From: Labilibaculum euxinicum
GTDB taxonomy: Bacteria; Bacteroidota; Bacteroidia; Bacteroidales; Marinifilaceae
DNA: 64,000 nt
Reading direction: 5' to 3'
Assembly (NCBI RefSeq): GCF_009795715.1
Contig: NZ_WTCR01000003.1
Coordinates: 186,001-250,000, forward strand
The notes under the pieces were generated by a model. It saw only the letters and a program-made list of their open reading frames with translations, did not search any database and had not been told where the DNA came from. A program made the translations under genes and the position numbers. Within the stretch, counting starts at the first letter, position 1. Each line of letters starts with the position of its first letter. This document shows, one piece after another, positions 1-9,736 of the stretch.

Positions 1-2
1 AA

Positions 3-50
3 GGCGGAAACATGTCCCGAATGATGGGGAATATGGGAGGCCGAAGATAA
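3..50 (+). CDS. ffh: C-terminal end of Ffh (signal recognition particle protein), partial
   Basis: Only the last 15 codons and the stop are in the window. The frame beginning at base 3 gives a Met/Gly/Arg-rich tail ([15 protein letters not shown]), like the end of the methionine-rich M domain of Ffh, the GTPase that binds signal peptides and 4.5S RNA for co-translational membrane targeting. Ffh directly before folD is, as I recall, a common order in Bacteroidota. The call rests on this short tail and the neighbour, so it is probable rather than certain. Confidence 0.6.
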   Translation, partial: GGNMSRMMGNMGGRR

Positions 51-117
51 TAAACTTACAAATAGAAATGCTTGGCCACTTGGTCAGGCATTTTTTATAC
101 CGCAAAACGATACAACC

Positions 118-999
118 ATGGAATTAATCGACGGAAAAAAAATCTCAGCAGAGGTGAAGCAGGAAATTGCTGCCGAAGTAGAACTAATCAAAAAGGCTGG
201 AGGAAAAACTCCTCATTTGGCTGCTATGATTGTTGGACACGACGGAGCCAGTGAAACTTATGTGGCTGCAAAAGTGAAAGCTTGTCATATGGTAGGTTTT
301 AAATCTTCAGAGTTTCGTTTCGAAGAGGACATTACCGAGGAAGAATTGCTTGCAGAAATTAGAAAAGTGAATGACGACGATGATATCGACGGATTGATTG
401 TTCAATTGCCATTGCCAAAACATATTTCAGAATCGAAAGTGATTGAAACCATACGTCCCGAAAAAGATGTTGATGGATTTCATCCTATGAATGTTGGTAA
501 AATGGTATCGAGCCTTCCTACCTATTTGCCGGCAACTCCGGCAGGAATTGTTGAGTTGATGAAAAGATATAAAATTCAGACATCAGGTAAAAATTGCGTT
601 GTTATTGGCCGAAGCAACATTGTAGGCACTCCAATGAGTGTTTTAATGTCGCGTAAAGCTGAGTATGGCGATTGTACAGTTACACTTTGCCATAGCAGAA
701 CTAAGAACATTGCAGAAATTACCCGTCAGGCGGATATCGTTATTGTTGCTTTGGGAATGAAAGAGTTTTTAACAGGTGATATGGTAAAAGAAGGCGCTGT
801 TATTATCGATGTTGGAATTCACCGAGTAAAATCTGATAAAACAAAGTCGGGCTGGAAGCTGTTGGGCGATGTGAAGTTTGATGAAGTTGCTCCTAAAGCA
901 TCCTTCATAACTCCTGTTCCGGGTGGCGTTGGTCCAATGACGATTGTTTCCTTGTTACAGAATACTTTGCTTGCTGCTAAAAAGGCAATTTATAAATAG
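118..999 (+). CDS. folD: Bifunctional methylenetetrahydrofolate dehydrogenase / methenyltetrahydrofolate cyclohydrolase FolD
   Basis: This cytosolic enzyme interconverts 5,10-methylene-, 5,10-methenyl- and 10-formyl-tetrahydrofolate with NADP(H), supplying one-carbon units for purine, thymidylate and formyl-methionine synthesis. The 293-residue length is typical. The catalytic tyrosine/lysine pair is in YVAAK (Y48, K52). [20 protein letters not shown], the dinucleotide-binding GRSNIVGTP and the C-terminal [10 protein letters not shown] signatures all follow in the expected order. The ATG lies 67 nt after the ffh stop, and a strong hairpin terminator follows the gene, so ffh and folD may form one unit. 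It is a complete ordinary gene. Confidence 0.97.
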   Translation: MELIDGKKISAEVKQEIAAEVELIKKAGGKTPHLAAMIVGHDGASETYVAAKVKACHMVGFKSSEFRFEEDITEEELLAEIRKVNDDDDIDGLIVQLPLPKHISESKVIETIRPEKDVDGFHPMNVGKMVSSLPTYLPATPAGIVELMKRYKIQTSGKNCVVIGRSNIVGTPMSVLMSRKAEYGDCTVTLCHSRTKNIAEITRQADIVIVALGMKEFLTGDMVKEGAVIIDVGIHRVKSDKTKSGWKLLGDVKFDEVAPKASFITPVPGGVGPMTIVSLLQNTLLAAKKAIYK

Positions 1000-1026
1000 A
1001 ACAAATATTTTTGATCAGATACATCA

Positions 1027-1057
1027 CAGGCTTCCCTATTCGGGAAGCCTGTTTTTT
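1027..1057 (+). terminator. Rho-independent terminator of folD
   Basis: A perfect 10-bp stem (CAGGCTTCCC at 1027-1036 pairing with GGGAAGCCTG at 1042-1051) with a 5-nt loop is followed directly by six T residues. It lies 28 nt after the folD stop. Confidence 0.9.
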
Positions 1058-1116
1058 AATGGGAATCGTTTTTACTTTTTAAATGGTTTAGCTTACCGGG
1101 GCTGTATTCATATTCT

Positions 1117-1305
1117 GTGGTGATGAATTCAAGTTGTATGATGATGAATTCAAGTTGTATGATGATGGATTCCAGTTATACGATGGTGGATTCCATTCTC
1201 ATGGTGATAGATTCCAGTTGTTTGGTAGTAGGTTTCAGTTATTTGGTAGTAGATTCGCTTTATATGGTGGTATATTCTAGTTGTATGGTGATGAGTCGTA
1301 TTGTA
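1117..1305 (+). repeat. 21-bp degenerate minisatellite, about nine units
   Basis: Nine consecutive units of exactly 21 bp can be laid out from 1117, 1138, 1159, 1180, 1201, 1222, 1243, 1264 and 1285. The consensus is close to ATGGTGATGGATTCCAGTTGT. The first two units are almost identical, later ones diverge, and the ninth is poor. No unit has an indel, so the reading frame runs through as a 7-residue repeat (M-V-M-D-S-S-C type). 21 bp is two turns of B-DNA, so phased protein binding is as possible as a coding role. Confidence 0.85.
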
Positions 1306-1443
1306 GTGGTAGTTTGTATTGCTCTTGTGTTTATGATTGGTTTTTACTTAATGCTTGAAAGATTTACCGGTACTGTTTTGAATATGTGTTCAATTGTAGC
1401 TAGTTTTGTTGAACGAATAGCACAATTGAATTATGGAAAATAA
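1117..1443 (+). CDS. Doubtful ORF: 7-residue repeats followed by a hydrophobic segment
   Basis: This is an open frame of 108 codons starting with GTG. The first 63 residues are the translated 21-bp minisatellite (Met/Val/Ser/Cys-rich heptads). Next come a hydrophobic stretch able to span a membrane (VVVVCIALVFMIGFYLML) and a short hydrophilic tail. The stop overlaps the start of the next gene by 11 nt, which would allow translational coupling. No family is recognised and the repeat composition is odd for a protein. It could be an accidental frame over non-coding repeats, and I lean slightly towards that. Confidence 0.25.
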   Translation: MVMNSSCMMMNSSCMMMDSSYTMVDSILMVIDSSCLVVGFSYLVVDSLYMVVYSSCMVMSRIVVVVCIALVFMIGFYLMLERFTGTVLNMCSIVASFVERIAQLNYGK

Positions 1444-1795
1444 TTTTAGAGAGTTGGTTGATTTATATCACCAAAAGAAAATAGAGGGAATGGATTTTTC
1501 CCAAATCCGTAAAGAATTAGTAGAAAAGAATATCGAAGAAGATCTGATTAAGGATATTGTCCGCGCAATTGATGATCGGATTTTAAGAGGAGAAGTGAAG
1601 AAGAAAGGGAAGTTTAAGGCTAGGGAATTGCGCCTGATAGGATGGACTCTAATGATAATTGGTGGTATAATTACTCTGGGAACCTATTTCCATTGGTTCG
1701 ATATGAAGGGATATTATTTTGTGTCTTACGGACCCGTAATTGCGGGTTATTTACTAATTATTGCTGCAAGAAAAGCGCAAAGAAAAGAATTCTAG
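1433..1795 (+). CDS. Small hypothetical membrane protein (120 aa)
   Basis: I do not recognise a named family. Residues 1-60 are charged and likely helical (LVDLYHQKKIEGMDFSQIRKEL). Two hydrophobic segments follow: about 68-86 (LIGWTLMIIGGIITLGTYF) and about 94-112 (YYFVSYGPVIAGYLLIIAA). A basic tail ends the protein. The pattern suggests a small inner-membrane protein with a cytoplasmic N-terminal helical domain. It begins with ATG inside the end of the preceding doubtful ORF. Codon use resembles the neighbouring genes, which supports it being real. Confidence 0.6.
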   Translation: MENNFRELVDLYHQKKIEGMDFSQIRKELVEKNIEEDLIKDIVRAIDDRILRGEVKKKGKFKARELRLIGWTLMIIGGIITLGTYFHWFDMKGYYFVSYGPVIAGYLLIIAARKAQRKEF

Positions 1796-2047
1796 CTGGC
1801 AGTTGTAGCGAGTTGTAGGTATTTGTCTATTTTTGAGTTAGATAAATCAATTAAAAAAGGCTTTTTATTGTCATTTTTTTGGATTTATTAACCCTATAAT
1901 TTCGTTAGTCAATAAAAATCCTCCGTTCCTAAATTTCACCAAAGTTTTTGAAACAAAATCCATCTAAAAATTGTAAATTAAATAGAACGAGTCTTAATAA
2001 GGAGTCCTCCTTATTTCAATTGGTTTTCTATTGTTTTCAAATTTTTA

Positions 2048-2680
2048 GTGGATAGTGAGATGAAAAAATTATACCTGTGGTTAGAAATGATTTTTATGTT
2101 TCTGGTACTTCCTGTCTTGTATTTTTACGAGCTTATACCGGTTCATAAAGCTGTGCCACTGGTTATTGTATTTCTCTATTGTCTCTTTATTGTTTTTAGG
2201 GATAAAAATTTTGACCGCGGTATTTTTCGAATTAAGCGTGACTATCCATGGCAGGAATTTTTATTGAAAGGATTTGTATTGCTGTTTATTACCTCAATAT
2301 GGGTTTATATTTTTAGGGGAGATGTATTTTTTTACCTTCCGAGGAATAATTTTTGGATTTGGCTTGCTGTAATTTTCACTTATCCTATTTGGTCAGCATA
2401 CACACAGGAATTCATTTACCGGGCATTCTTTTTTTATCGGTATAAACTTCTTTTTAGAAATCCATTATTACTGCTGTTGATAAATGCGGTTTGTTTTTCC
2501 ATGGCTCACATTATTTTTAGAAACTGGATGGCTTTGATCTTTACCTTTGCAGGCAGTCTTATTTTTTCCTTTACCTATCTTCGCAACAAATCGTTAAACG
2601 CAGTTTTTTTGGAGCATTCTTTGTATGGAAATATTCTATTTACAAATGGCTTGGGTATTTACTTTTATTTACCGAATTAA
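2048..2680 (+). CDS. CPBP-family intramembrane metalloprotease-like protein
   Basis: This 210-residue polytopic membrane protein has the CPBP (Abi/CAAX protease) signatures in its C-terminal half. They are an E-x3-R motif (QEFIYR, with the first Glu of the usual EExxxR replaced by Gln), an FSMAH motif carrying the first histidine, and a second histidine in LEHSLYGN. Members are glutamate-type intramembrane proteases or bacteriocin-immunity-like proteins. The start is GTG at 2048 or, perhaps better, ATG at 2060 (MKKLYLW). It converges on tamB with only 18 nt between the stops. Family is fairly sure; substrate is unknown. Confidence 0.8.
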   Translation: MDSEMKKLYLWLEMIFMFLVLPVLYFYELIPVHKAVPLVIVFLYCLFIVFRDKNFDRGIFRIKRDYPWQEFLLKGFVLLFITSIWVYIFRGDVFFYLPRNNFWIWLAVIFTYPIWSAYTQEFIYRAFFFYRYKLLFRNPLLLLLINAVCFSMAHIIFRNWMALIFTFAGSLIFSFTYLRNKSLNAVFLEHSLYGNILFTNGLGIYFYLPN

Positions 2681-2698
2681 CAGGTTTCGAATTCCAAC

Positions 2699-5600
2699 TT
2701 ATTTCCAGGTCCATTTGATAATGAAATCAAAACCGGAATTCGCACTCTGATTGGTCGCCTGTAAAAAAAGAGAGCGGTAAAATTGGTATTCCATTGAAAT
2801 TTTTTCCGGTTCAATAATTTTATCTTTTTTATCGATGGCAAATGTTCGTTCGTAATTCAGGTACAAATTGTTTGTTATGTATTTACCAACCGATACACTG
2901 CCTTGCGTCCAACCACTTTTTCCCGAAATTTCAATCACATCCAAACCAAGTGATGATTGTAAGGCATCCTTAAGTACATTCGAGAATTGGCCGATTGCAA
3001 AATCCTTGGCGATATCCATATTACTGCTCTTCATTGATGTATTTTCTCTCGTATCAAGTTGGTTCGTGCTTTTGTTGAATATCAGATAAGAAATGGCGTC
3101 TTTTTCTTCGATGGAGGTATCGTCAAGAAAAAATTTAACTTCGGGTTCATAAATTCGTCCAGTTACATTTACGCTAAGTTTTCGCAATTGATTATCCGGA
3201 TCGCGGAATTTGTAGGCAACTTTGAAATTGACAATCGGATTTAGAGTTGCTCCACCTGTTAACGTGACTTCACCTTCTTCAAATTCAAGTCTTCGTCCGT
3301 AAATTTTATAAAATCCTCTTTTTACGTTCATAGTTCCGAAAATGTCTATCTGTTCATCTTCTTTGATCGCTTGTAGATTTCCTGCCAGTTCAAAATTCAT
3401 GTTTTTGCCTTTTATCCAGGTGTTTCTAGGAATCTCGATGTCGAAATTTCCCTTCAGGTTTTTATAAATTGAAGGGAAATCTTTTTGTGTTGAATTCTTT
3501 TTTATAGTGTACTTTATTTCTTCATTTTCTGCATTTTTCCGTGCAGTAACCAAGAGTGGTTGGTTGGAATCATCATAAACACGATTGAATTCTTTTAGGA
3601 ATATATCGGTATTTAGGTTTGAGTTTAGAATTGTGACTTTTCCTTTGAAGGTAGGGTTTTCAGGGGAACCGCTCAGGCTAAGATTTGTATTGATAACGGC
3701 CTTTATTAGTTCGGAGTCGAAGGCTTTGAAGTTTTCTCCTTTTACATCCAGATTAATGTTTTTTAATTCAGTATCAACCAGTGATTTCATTTCAGCCGAT
3801 CCTTTCAGCTGCAATTTTCCTTTTCCGGAATTTATGAGAAGGCTGTCGAGATAAAAATAGTTGTTTGCCAGGCGACTGCGCATTTCGATATCACTGTAAT
3901 TCATTCCCAGTTTTTTATATTGAAAAGCACCCTTGCCAAAATTTAGATAACCACTAATGTGAGGATTGTTAATGGTGTTATCAACATTGAGTTGTAGGCT
4001 TAGCAAACCTTTAGCTTCAATTCCTGTTGTTGGAATAAAACGATTGAATTTATTGATATCGAGTTGATCGATTTTTACAATGGCATGGATGGGATTGTCT
4101 TCCTTGGGAAGTACAAACTTTTCAGTAAATGAAAAGTGCAGAGGAAGTTCAAATTCTGCGTTGATAAGTCGTGACGAATAACCATCAAGATATGTCTCAA
4201 AACGAAGCTTTTCGTTTGTATAGTTGATATCAGATTGGAATTTGCTAAATCGCAGGCTGTCAATTTCCGGATTATCAATAGTGAGAATAGATTTAATAAT
4301 TGGTTTGTTTGCTGTTCCGGAAATGTCGAGAAAAGCATTCACTTTTCCTGATATCTGATAGGGCAAAAAATGCAGTTCTGAAATGTTGATCAGGTTAAGG
4401 TTCTGAATTTCAACATGCAAATCTTCAGTTCCTTTAAAAGCAAATATTCCATTTGCTTTTAATGCACTTTGCTGCGAGCTAAGTTCAAATTGGTTTATTT
4501 CAATAGAATCCTGCCTAAATTTAATGTAGTTGGAATCGTTGCCTCCCTTCCAAATCTGATTGTTTAAATTTAATTGTATATCCTGAAAGGAAATGCTGGG
4601 ATTATTATTGATTTTTAGTTCGGATAAAATTTTACCCTGTAAAGAATCGCTGGCAAAAAAGGCGAACGAATTAGTTGCTTTATGCTGATTGAACTTACTT
4701 TTAAAATGAAGTTCCTGAAGACTAAAATTCTGTATTTTAGAGTCACTTACCAAAAGGTTCATGAATCCGGAATATGTTGAATCTGCAAAATGGATTTCAG
4801 CATCAGCTGTTATTTTGTTGATGCTGATGGTATCGAGTTTCAATTCAGTTACATTCACCGAAGAGGATATTTGCAGAGAATCGGCCGGACCTTTAATTTC
4901 AGCTTTTAGTTGTCCAACAAGTTGTAATTTGTCGGTTCCTAAGGCAGAGAGGAGCTGCTGAATGTCAGTAGTTTTGATGTTTAATTCGAGCAGATTGTTC
5001 TTTTCCCAGTTTCCTTTGCCCGTTAAATCGGCGAAAGCAAAGGGCGTTTCTATATGAAATCCGTTTACCTGATATTTTCCCTTCTTATAGTTTATTTCTG
5101 CTTTAAATTTTTCAAGAGGCAAATCAAATATAGATGATCCGTTCGATTGAATTTCCAGATCAGCATTCATTGATTCGGGTTGAATCCCATTCCCTGCTGC
5201 AACTATTTCAAAGTTCAAATCGGAACGGAGCTTTTTGTTTTTTGTGATCTTGGAAAGATCAATGTTTTTCAAGTTGCTTTCTATTTTATATGTGGGAACC
5301 GAGAATAGGTTTTCGATAGAGTATTTGGTTTTCAGATTTCCTAAAACTGTGGAGGAAGTAATGTTACCACTACTATTTTCTTGGTTTTTCTCAAAAGTTA
5401 AGTTGGTATTCGCCATATAGTACTTTTCAAATGCAATATAATCTGCACTTGCTTTTGCACTTAGATAGATGTTTTTTAAAAAGATATCCGTACCGGTTTC
5501 CTTTTTCTCAAGCGAATCCGTATTTGCCAATAGTTCATCCCCCGAAAAGCGCGAATGAAGCTTAGCTTTGAAATTTTGCAAAATGAGTGAGTCGATTCCG

Positions 5601-7297
5601 GCATGTGCGATATTGATATCGCTTTTAAAATCCAAAGCATTAAAAGGTCCGGATAAGTCACTTGTAATTTTCCCGTTAAAATCGACGGGTTTAAAGCCTA
5701 GCGCGATAAGCGGTGCGTTTAGGTTATTTGATTTTAGCTCTAAATGAATAAGATTGTTTTCGGCAATGTTTCCCTTTCCCGAAAGAATAGCCTTTAAGTA
5801 GGGCGTTTCAAAATGGATATCATTAATTAGATATTCTTTTTTGTTGATAACAATGTTGGCATTTAAATTTGTGATTGGCTGATTGAAAAGGACTGATTTG
5901 GTTGATTCTAAATGAAGTTTTGTTTGCAGGTCACCAAGGATAAAGCCCTTGCCAACTGCCTGTAAGTCGATGTTAATGTCTGATTTTAAATTCTTATTCC
6001 TGCTTAGTTTGCTCAAATCCAAATTGCGAATTTTCAGTTCGGAACTGTAAGTTGCAAATTCAGAGATGTTTTCGATGTGAATTTTGGAATCTAACTTTCC
6101 GAAAAGAGTACTTGCTTTTAAATTTGCATCGAGTTCTTTTTTGTCTTTGTCAATAAGAAGAATAAAATCATCCAATTCGTAATTCTTATATTTTAAATCG
6201 GTGAATTTAGCCTTGGCATGAATTGAGTTTTCCTCGAAATCCAATCCATTTCCATTGATCTCAAATTCACCTTTTATATTCGATTTAAGGTCTTCATTAT
6301 GAGTCCAGTATTCGCCGTTTAAACTATCAATTTCTATAGTAAAATCAAAAGCCGGCAAGCTGTTAATATCTTTAATTTCTCCCAGTATTTTAAAAATCTG
6401 ATTCTGTTGTTTGATAGAGAAGTCTATTTGTCTGGTATTTTCTTTTTTGAGTATTTCAAGATTTATGTTGGGTTTGCCATGAATTGAAGGGATCCATTCG
6501 TTTACATCTTCAAAATCGAATGGGTTTGCATGAAATGAAACTTCGGAACCAAGCAATTGATTGAAAGGAACCGAACCTTTTGAGTTAAGCTTTGATTTAG
6601 GAAGTTGAAGTTCAAAATTAGTCCAGCTAAATACCGAATCAATTAAACTTGCTTCAAAATGTAAGTCTTGAATCTGCAGAGATGGTTTTTGTGTGCTTAC
6701 TTCAAGTTTGTGCAGATTGATATTCATAAAATCAGCTGCAAATTTGAAACTGAGAGAAGCATCAAATTTTACATGCTGCGGAATTAACTGTGTGCTGTCA
6801 TTCGCCACGATTTTGGCCTCAAAATTCTTCGTAGATACATCTGCCAATTCTATTTCCCATGAAAAGGGACTCGAAGGAACTTTAGCTTCAGAATTTTCTG
6901 CCCCGGGAATCAGTTTTTCAAGGTTCCATAAATCATCCTTGTCTTGTTGTAAGAAAACCGATGTTCCATTTAATTTCAGAGATGTAATTTCCAGTTTTTT
7001 TCCTGCAATCTTCCAAATGTTGTATTTTATTTCCAGTTCATCAAGAGTTATCAGCTTGCTGTTGTTTTGTTCCAAATCAATTTTCTTTACTAGAAGATGG
7101 GAGAGAGGATTGCCTTCAATTTTTCCTATCGTAAGCTCAGCATTTAGTTGTTGATTGGCTATGCGGCACACAGTTTCCGAAATCCAATTATTGAAAAGTC
7201 CGGTAGAAAGGAGAAAAAGCAGAATTGCCAGGAGAATAATTACTCCTGCACTTGCAATACCTGCTGTTTTTAAAAATCGTTTCATTCCTTCAATCAT
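2699..7297 (-). CDS. tamB: TamB-like translocation and assembly module protein (DUF490)
   Basis: This large (1532 aa) inner-membrane-anchored periplasmic protein belongs to the TamB/AsmA-like superfamily of bridge-like proteins, implicated in outer-membrane protein assembly and phospholipid transport. A single N-terminal membrane segment (about residues 12-34, GVIILLAILLFLL) is followed by over 1300 residues of repetitive beta-strand sequence with recurring 'L..KSDINI/LRSDLNF' phrases. The C-terminal TamB domain ends in aromatic strands (FDFIIKWTWK). The gene starts 11 nt after the stop of the Omp85-family gene, so the two are co-transcribed as a TamA-TamB pair. Confidence 0.92.
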   Translation of the reverse strand: MIEGMKRFLKTAGIASAGVIILLAILLFLLSTGLFNNWISETVCRIANQQLNAELTIGKIEGNPLSHLLVKKIDLEQNNSKLITLDELEIKYNIWKIAGKKLEITSLKLNGTSVFLQQDKDDLWNLEKLIPGAENSEAKVPSSPFSWEIELADVSTKNFEAKIVANDSTQLIPQHVKFDASLSFKFAADFMNINLHKLEVSTQKPSLQIQDLHFEASLIDSVFSWTNFELQLPKSKLNSKGSVPFNQLLGSEVSFHANPFDFEDVNEWIPSIHGKPNINLEILKKENTRQIDFSIKQQNQIFKILGEIKDINSLPAFDFTIEIDSLNGEYWTHNEDLKSNIKGEFEINGNGLDFEENSIHAKAKFTDLKYKNYELDDFILLIDKDKKELDANLKASTLFGKLDSKIHIENISEFATYSSELKIRNLDLSKLSRNKNLKSDINIDLQAVGKGFILGDLQTKLHLESTKSVLFNQPITNLNANIVINKKEYLINDIHFETPYLKAILSGKGNIAENNLIHLELKSNNLNAPLIALGFKPVDFNGKITSDLSGPFNALDFKSDINIAHAGIDSLILQNFKAKLHSRFSGDELLANTDSLEKKETGTDIFLKNIYLSAKASADYIAFEKYYMANTNLTFEKNQENSSGNITSSTVLGNLKTKYSIENLFSVPTYKIESNLKNIDLSKITKNKKLRSDLNFEIVAAGNGIQPESMNADLEIQSNGSSIFDLPLEKFKAEINYKKGKYQVNGFHIETPFAFADLTGKGNWEKNNLLELNIKTTDIQQLLSALGTDKLQLVGQLKAEIKGPADSLQISSSVNVTELKLDTISINKITADAEIHFADSTYSGFMNLLVSDSKIQNFSLQELHFKSKFNQHKATNSFAFFASDSLQGKILSELKINNNPSISFQDIQLNLNNQIWKGGNDSNYIKFRQDSIEINQFELSSQQSALKANGIFAFKGTEDLHVEIQNLNLINISELHFLPYQISGKVNAFLDISGTANKPIIKSILTIDNPEIDSLRFSKFQSDINYTNEKLRFETYLDGYSSRLINAEFELPLHFSFTEKFVLPKEDNPIHAIVKIDQLDINKFNRFIPTTGIEAKGLLSLQLNVDNTINNPHISGYLNFGKGAFQYKKLGMNYSDIEMRSRLANNYFYLDSLLINSGKGKLQLKGSAEMKSLVDTELKNINLDVKGENFKAFDSELIKAVINTNLSLSGSPENPTFKGKVTILNSNLNTDIFLKEFNRVYDDSNQPLLVTARKNAENEEIKYTIKKNSTQKDFPSIYKNLKGNFDIEIPRNTWIKGKNMNFELAGNLQAIKEDEQIDIFGTMNVKRGFYKIYGRRLEFEEGEVTLTGGATLNPIVNFKVAYKFRDPDNQLRKLSVNVTGRIYEPEVKFFLDDTSIEEKDAISYLIFNKSTNQLDTRENTSMKSSNMDIAKDFAIGQFSNVLKDALQSSLGLDVIEISGKSGWTQGSVSVGKYITNNLYLNYERTFAIDKKDKIIEPEKISMEYQFYRSLFLQATNQSANSGFDFIIKWTWK

Positions 7298-7308
7298 TTA
7301 ATTTCACA

Positions 7309-9138
7309 TTAAAAAGCATGCCCAATAGTAATAAAGAATTGGGTTCTGAATTTCCCCTCGAATAATGGGCTTGCAACATCCAAACGAATAGGACCAACAG
7401 GTGTTTTCACACGTAGGCCCAAGCCTGCATCATAGTTTAGCTGGTTTAGTTTAAATTCCCATGAGTTTAACCATGAATTTCCAAAATCCGTAAAGGCTGT
7501 GCCTGAAAAGATACCGTACAATGGAAATCTTATTTCAGCACTGGTTTCCATCATGCTGTTTCCACCCAATTTGCTTCCTGCTTCGTTTTTTGGAGAGATC
7601 TGATTACGGCCCCAGCCACGCAAGGATAGTGCTCCTCCCATTAAAAAACGATCTTCGATAGGACTTTGAGAATCGCCTTGGGTTGGTTCAATAATTCCAG
7701 TTTTTATTTTTCCGGCAAAAACAACATTCTTCCACAGAGAGTGGAAATAGTCTATTTCGGTCATAATTTTATAGTAATGAAACTGAGAATTAAAACCAAT
7801 TCCCATATAGGTTGCTGTTCCTTCATATTTCAATCCTTTTTCAGGAGAAAAAATGTCATTGGTGGTGTTTAGGTTGTAGCCCAATGTTACGCCTGATTTA
7901 TTGTGATTTAATTTGCCGGCATCCTCAATCGATATGGAGTCATCACTTTTCGATATATCCACTTTATCTTTACCAAATGTATAGGAAATATAAGCGGCAG
8001 ATTTTTTTGTTAATTCCTTCTGAAAAGTAACCGAAGTTCCCAGCCTGTCTACTTCATAACTGTCTTCTCTTTCGCGCGAGAAGAACGGATTTAAAATGAA
8101 ATCAAGATTTTTGCTCCATACATCGGGTTGTATAAATTTACTCTCGATACTAAGCGGCGTGAAGTAGGAGTGCTGTGCTTTAATCGACAGAGTTCGTCCT
8201 CCACCTAAAAAATTTAATCGTTTGAATAGAATGGATGTCCTGATTTTATCTTCGGTTCCATATCCTACACCAATTTTAACGGACCAGCGGGGAAGCTCCT
8301 TTATGTGAATGGAAATTGGCACTGAATCATGATTTACACTATCCAACATTGCACGAATGGTTACGTACCGGAATAGATTCATGTTGAATAATTCTTCCTG
8401 AGTCTTTTCAATTTTCACCTGAGAAAAGACTTCCCCTTTACTAAGTTCAACATGTTTCAGGATATATGCTTTGTTGATTACAGAATTTCCTTCCAGATTA
8501 ATCTCACCAAAATAACTTTTATTTCCAGGGTTTACACTGAAATTAATATTTGCAGCATGTAGTTTTTCATTTAAATGGATGCTTTTTTTCACTTTCACAA
8601 AAGGAAACCCTTCGTGATTGTATTTTTCTCGGATTAAATTTTCGGAGGCTATGATTTTTTCATCTTGAAACAGGTTTCCGGTTTTTAGGGGAAGAATCAT
8701 TTTTACAGACTCTAAAATTTGCATGTTTGCTTCGGTCCCGGTTAAGGAATAGCTGATTTCACCAATGGAAATAGGAGTTCCTTTACGGATGTGAATTAGG
8801 ATGTCAAGTTTTTTGTTTCTTTTGTCTGGCAGAAGATCCGATGTAATTGATACATCTAAAAAACCATTCTTCTGATAGTATTTTTTCAGTTGAAGTAAGT
8901 CTTCATCAAATGTGAAACTGGAAAATCGGGTGGTTTTTTTCCAAAAAGTTAACTTTCCGGTAAAAGGTCTGGCTTTGGTATTCATCTGCGTAAGAAGAAT
9001 TTCCTTTTGCAGCGTATCGATTCCTGTAAACCTTATTTTGTTAACTATTGCATTGTCCTGTGCTGATGCATTCAGGATAAAGCCTGTTAAAATTAAAATC
9101 TGAAGAAAAATTCTTCTAATATGCACCATATTTATCAC
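7309..9138 (-). CDS. tamA: TamA/BamA-type Omp85 outer-membrane protein
   Basis: This 609-residue outer-membrane protein works with TamB in inserting beta-barrel proteins or moving lipids to the outer membrane. It has a signal peptide ending in NASAQ, then about three POTRA-like domains (to about residue 290). A 16-strand-type barrel follows, with the Omp85 phrase FLMGGALSLRGWGRN (the RGW/RGF motif), the DFGNSW strand, GLGLRVKTPVGPIRLD, and a terminal strand ending in Phe (FITIGHAF). The first Met is a GTG at 9138; the ATG at 9129 is an equally good start. It is the first gene of the tamA-tamB unit. Confidence 0.9.
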   Translation of the reverse strand: MINMVHIRRIFLQILILTGFILNASAQDNAIVNKIRFTGIDTLQKEILLTQMNTKARPFTGKLTFWKKTTRFSSFTFDEDLLQLKKYYQKNGFLDVSITSDLLPDKRNKKLDILIHIRKGTPISIGEISYSLTGTEANMQILESVKMILPLKTGNLFQDEKIIASENLIREKYNHEGFPFVKVKKSIHLNEKLHAANINFSVNPGNKSYFGEINLEGNSVINKAYILKHVELSKGEVFSQVKIEKTQEELFNMNLFRYVTIRAMLDSVNHDSVPISIHIKELPRWSVKIGVGYGTEDKIRTSILFKRLNFLGGGRTLSIKAQHSYFTPLSIESKFIQPDVWSKNLDFILNPFFSREREDSYEVDRLGTSVTFQKELTKKSAAYISYTFGKDKVDISKSDDSISIEDAGKLNHNKSGVTLGYNLNTTNDIFSPEKGLKYEGTATYMGIGFNSQFHYYKIMTEIDYFHSLWKNVVFAGKIKTGIIEPTQGDSQSPIEDRFLMGGALSLRGWGRNQISPKNEAGSKLGGNSMMETSAEIRFPLYGIFSGTAFTDFGNSWLNSWEFKLNQLNYDAGLGLRVKTPVGPIRLDVASPLFEGKFRTQFFITIGHAF

Positions 9139-9246
9139 TCAGCTTATTTTTATGAATAAAGATATAGAATTTAGAAGCAATTTTAGGTCGAAAGACATTG
9201 CAGCGACAAATTAAATTGCCGGGATGATTCTAAATAAGATAGTATC

Positions 9247-9612
9247 CTATTTGAGTTGATCTTGGATATTTTTAGTTATTGCAGATTCAACATCTCCAGT
9301 ATGAGCCGTAGTTTTATTTTCTATCAGCATGATTTTGCATTCTTCCTTTGCGGATACCCGATGTTGAGTGCCTTTCTTAACGATGTACATATCTCCGGCA
9401 TTCATAGTAAACGGTTCAGAGCCTTCAACTTCCATTAAAAGGCTGCCTTCAATGATATAGAACAGTTCATCTTCATTTTTATGATCGTGCCACGGTAGTT
9501 CGTCGCCTTTTATTTTGGCAATTTTAACGTAAGAATCGTTTACTTCTCCAATCACTTTGGGAGAGAAATATTCATTGATTTTTTTGAAGTTTTCGAGTAG
9601 GTTTGTTTTCAT
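9247..9612 (-). CDS. Cupin-domain protein
   Basis: This 121-residue single-domain cupin has both conserved cupin motifs: the first as PWHDHKNEDELFYIIEG (His, His, Glu metal ligands) and the second as GDMYIVKKGTQHR (metal-binding His). It is probably a small cytosolic metal-binding beta-barrel. Such stand-alone cupins act as isomerases, dioxygenases or sensors, and nothing here narrows the substrate. It has its own ATG and stands alone between tamA and a divergent oxygenase gene. Confidence 0.85.
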   Translation of the reverse strand: MKTNLLENFKKINEYFSPKVIGEVNDSYVKIAKIKGDELPWHDHKNEDELFYIIEGSLLMEVEGSEPFTMNAGDMYIVKKGTQHRVSAKEECKIMLIENKTTAHTGDVESAITKNIQDQLK

Positions 9613-9736
9613 TTTTTTTTTTGAAAGATAAACACTTAAAATTGAACTTCTTTCTTTGATCGTTAGAATACATGGAAATGTCTCAGTTTAATAGTCTACC
9701 TTGTAGTTCAGCGGATTCGTTCCGCATACACATTAA

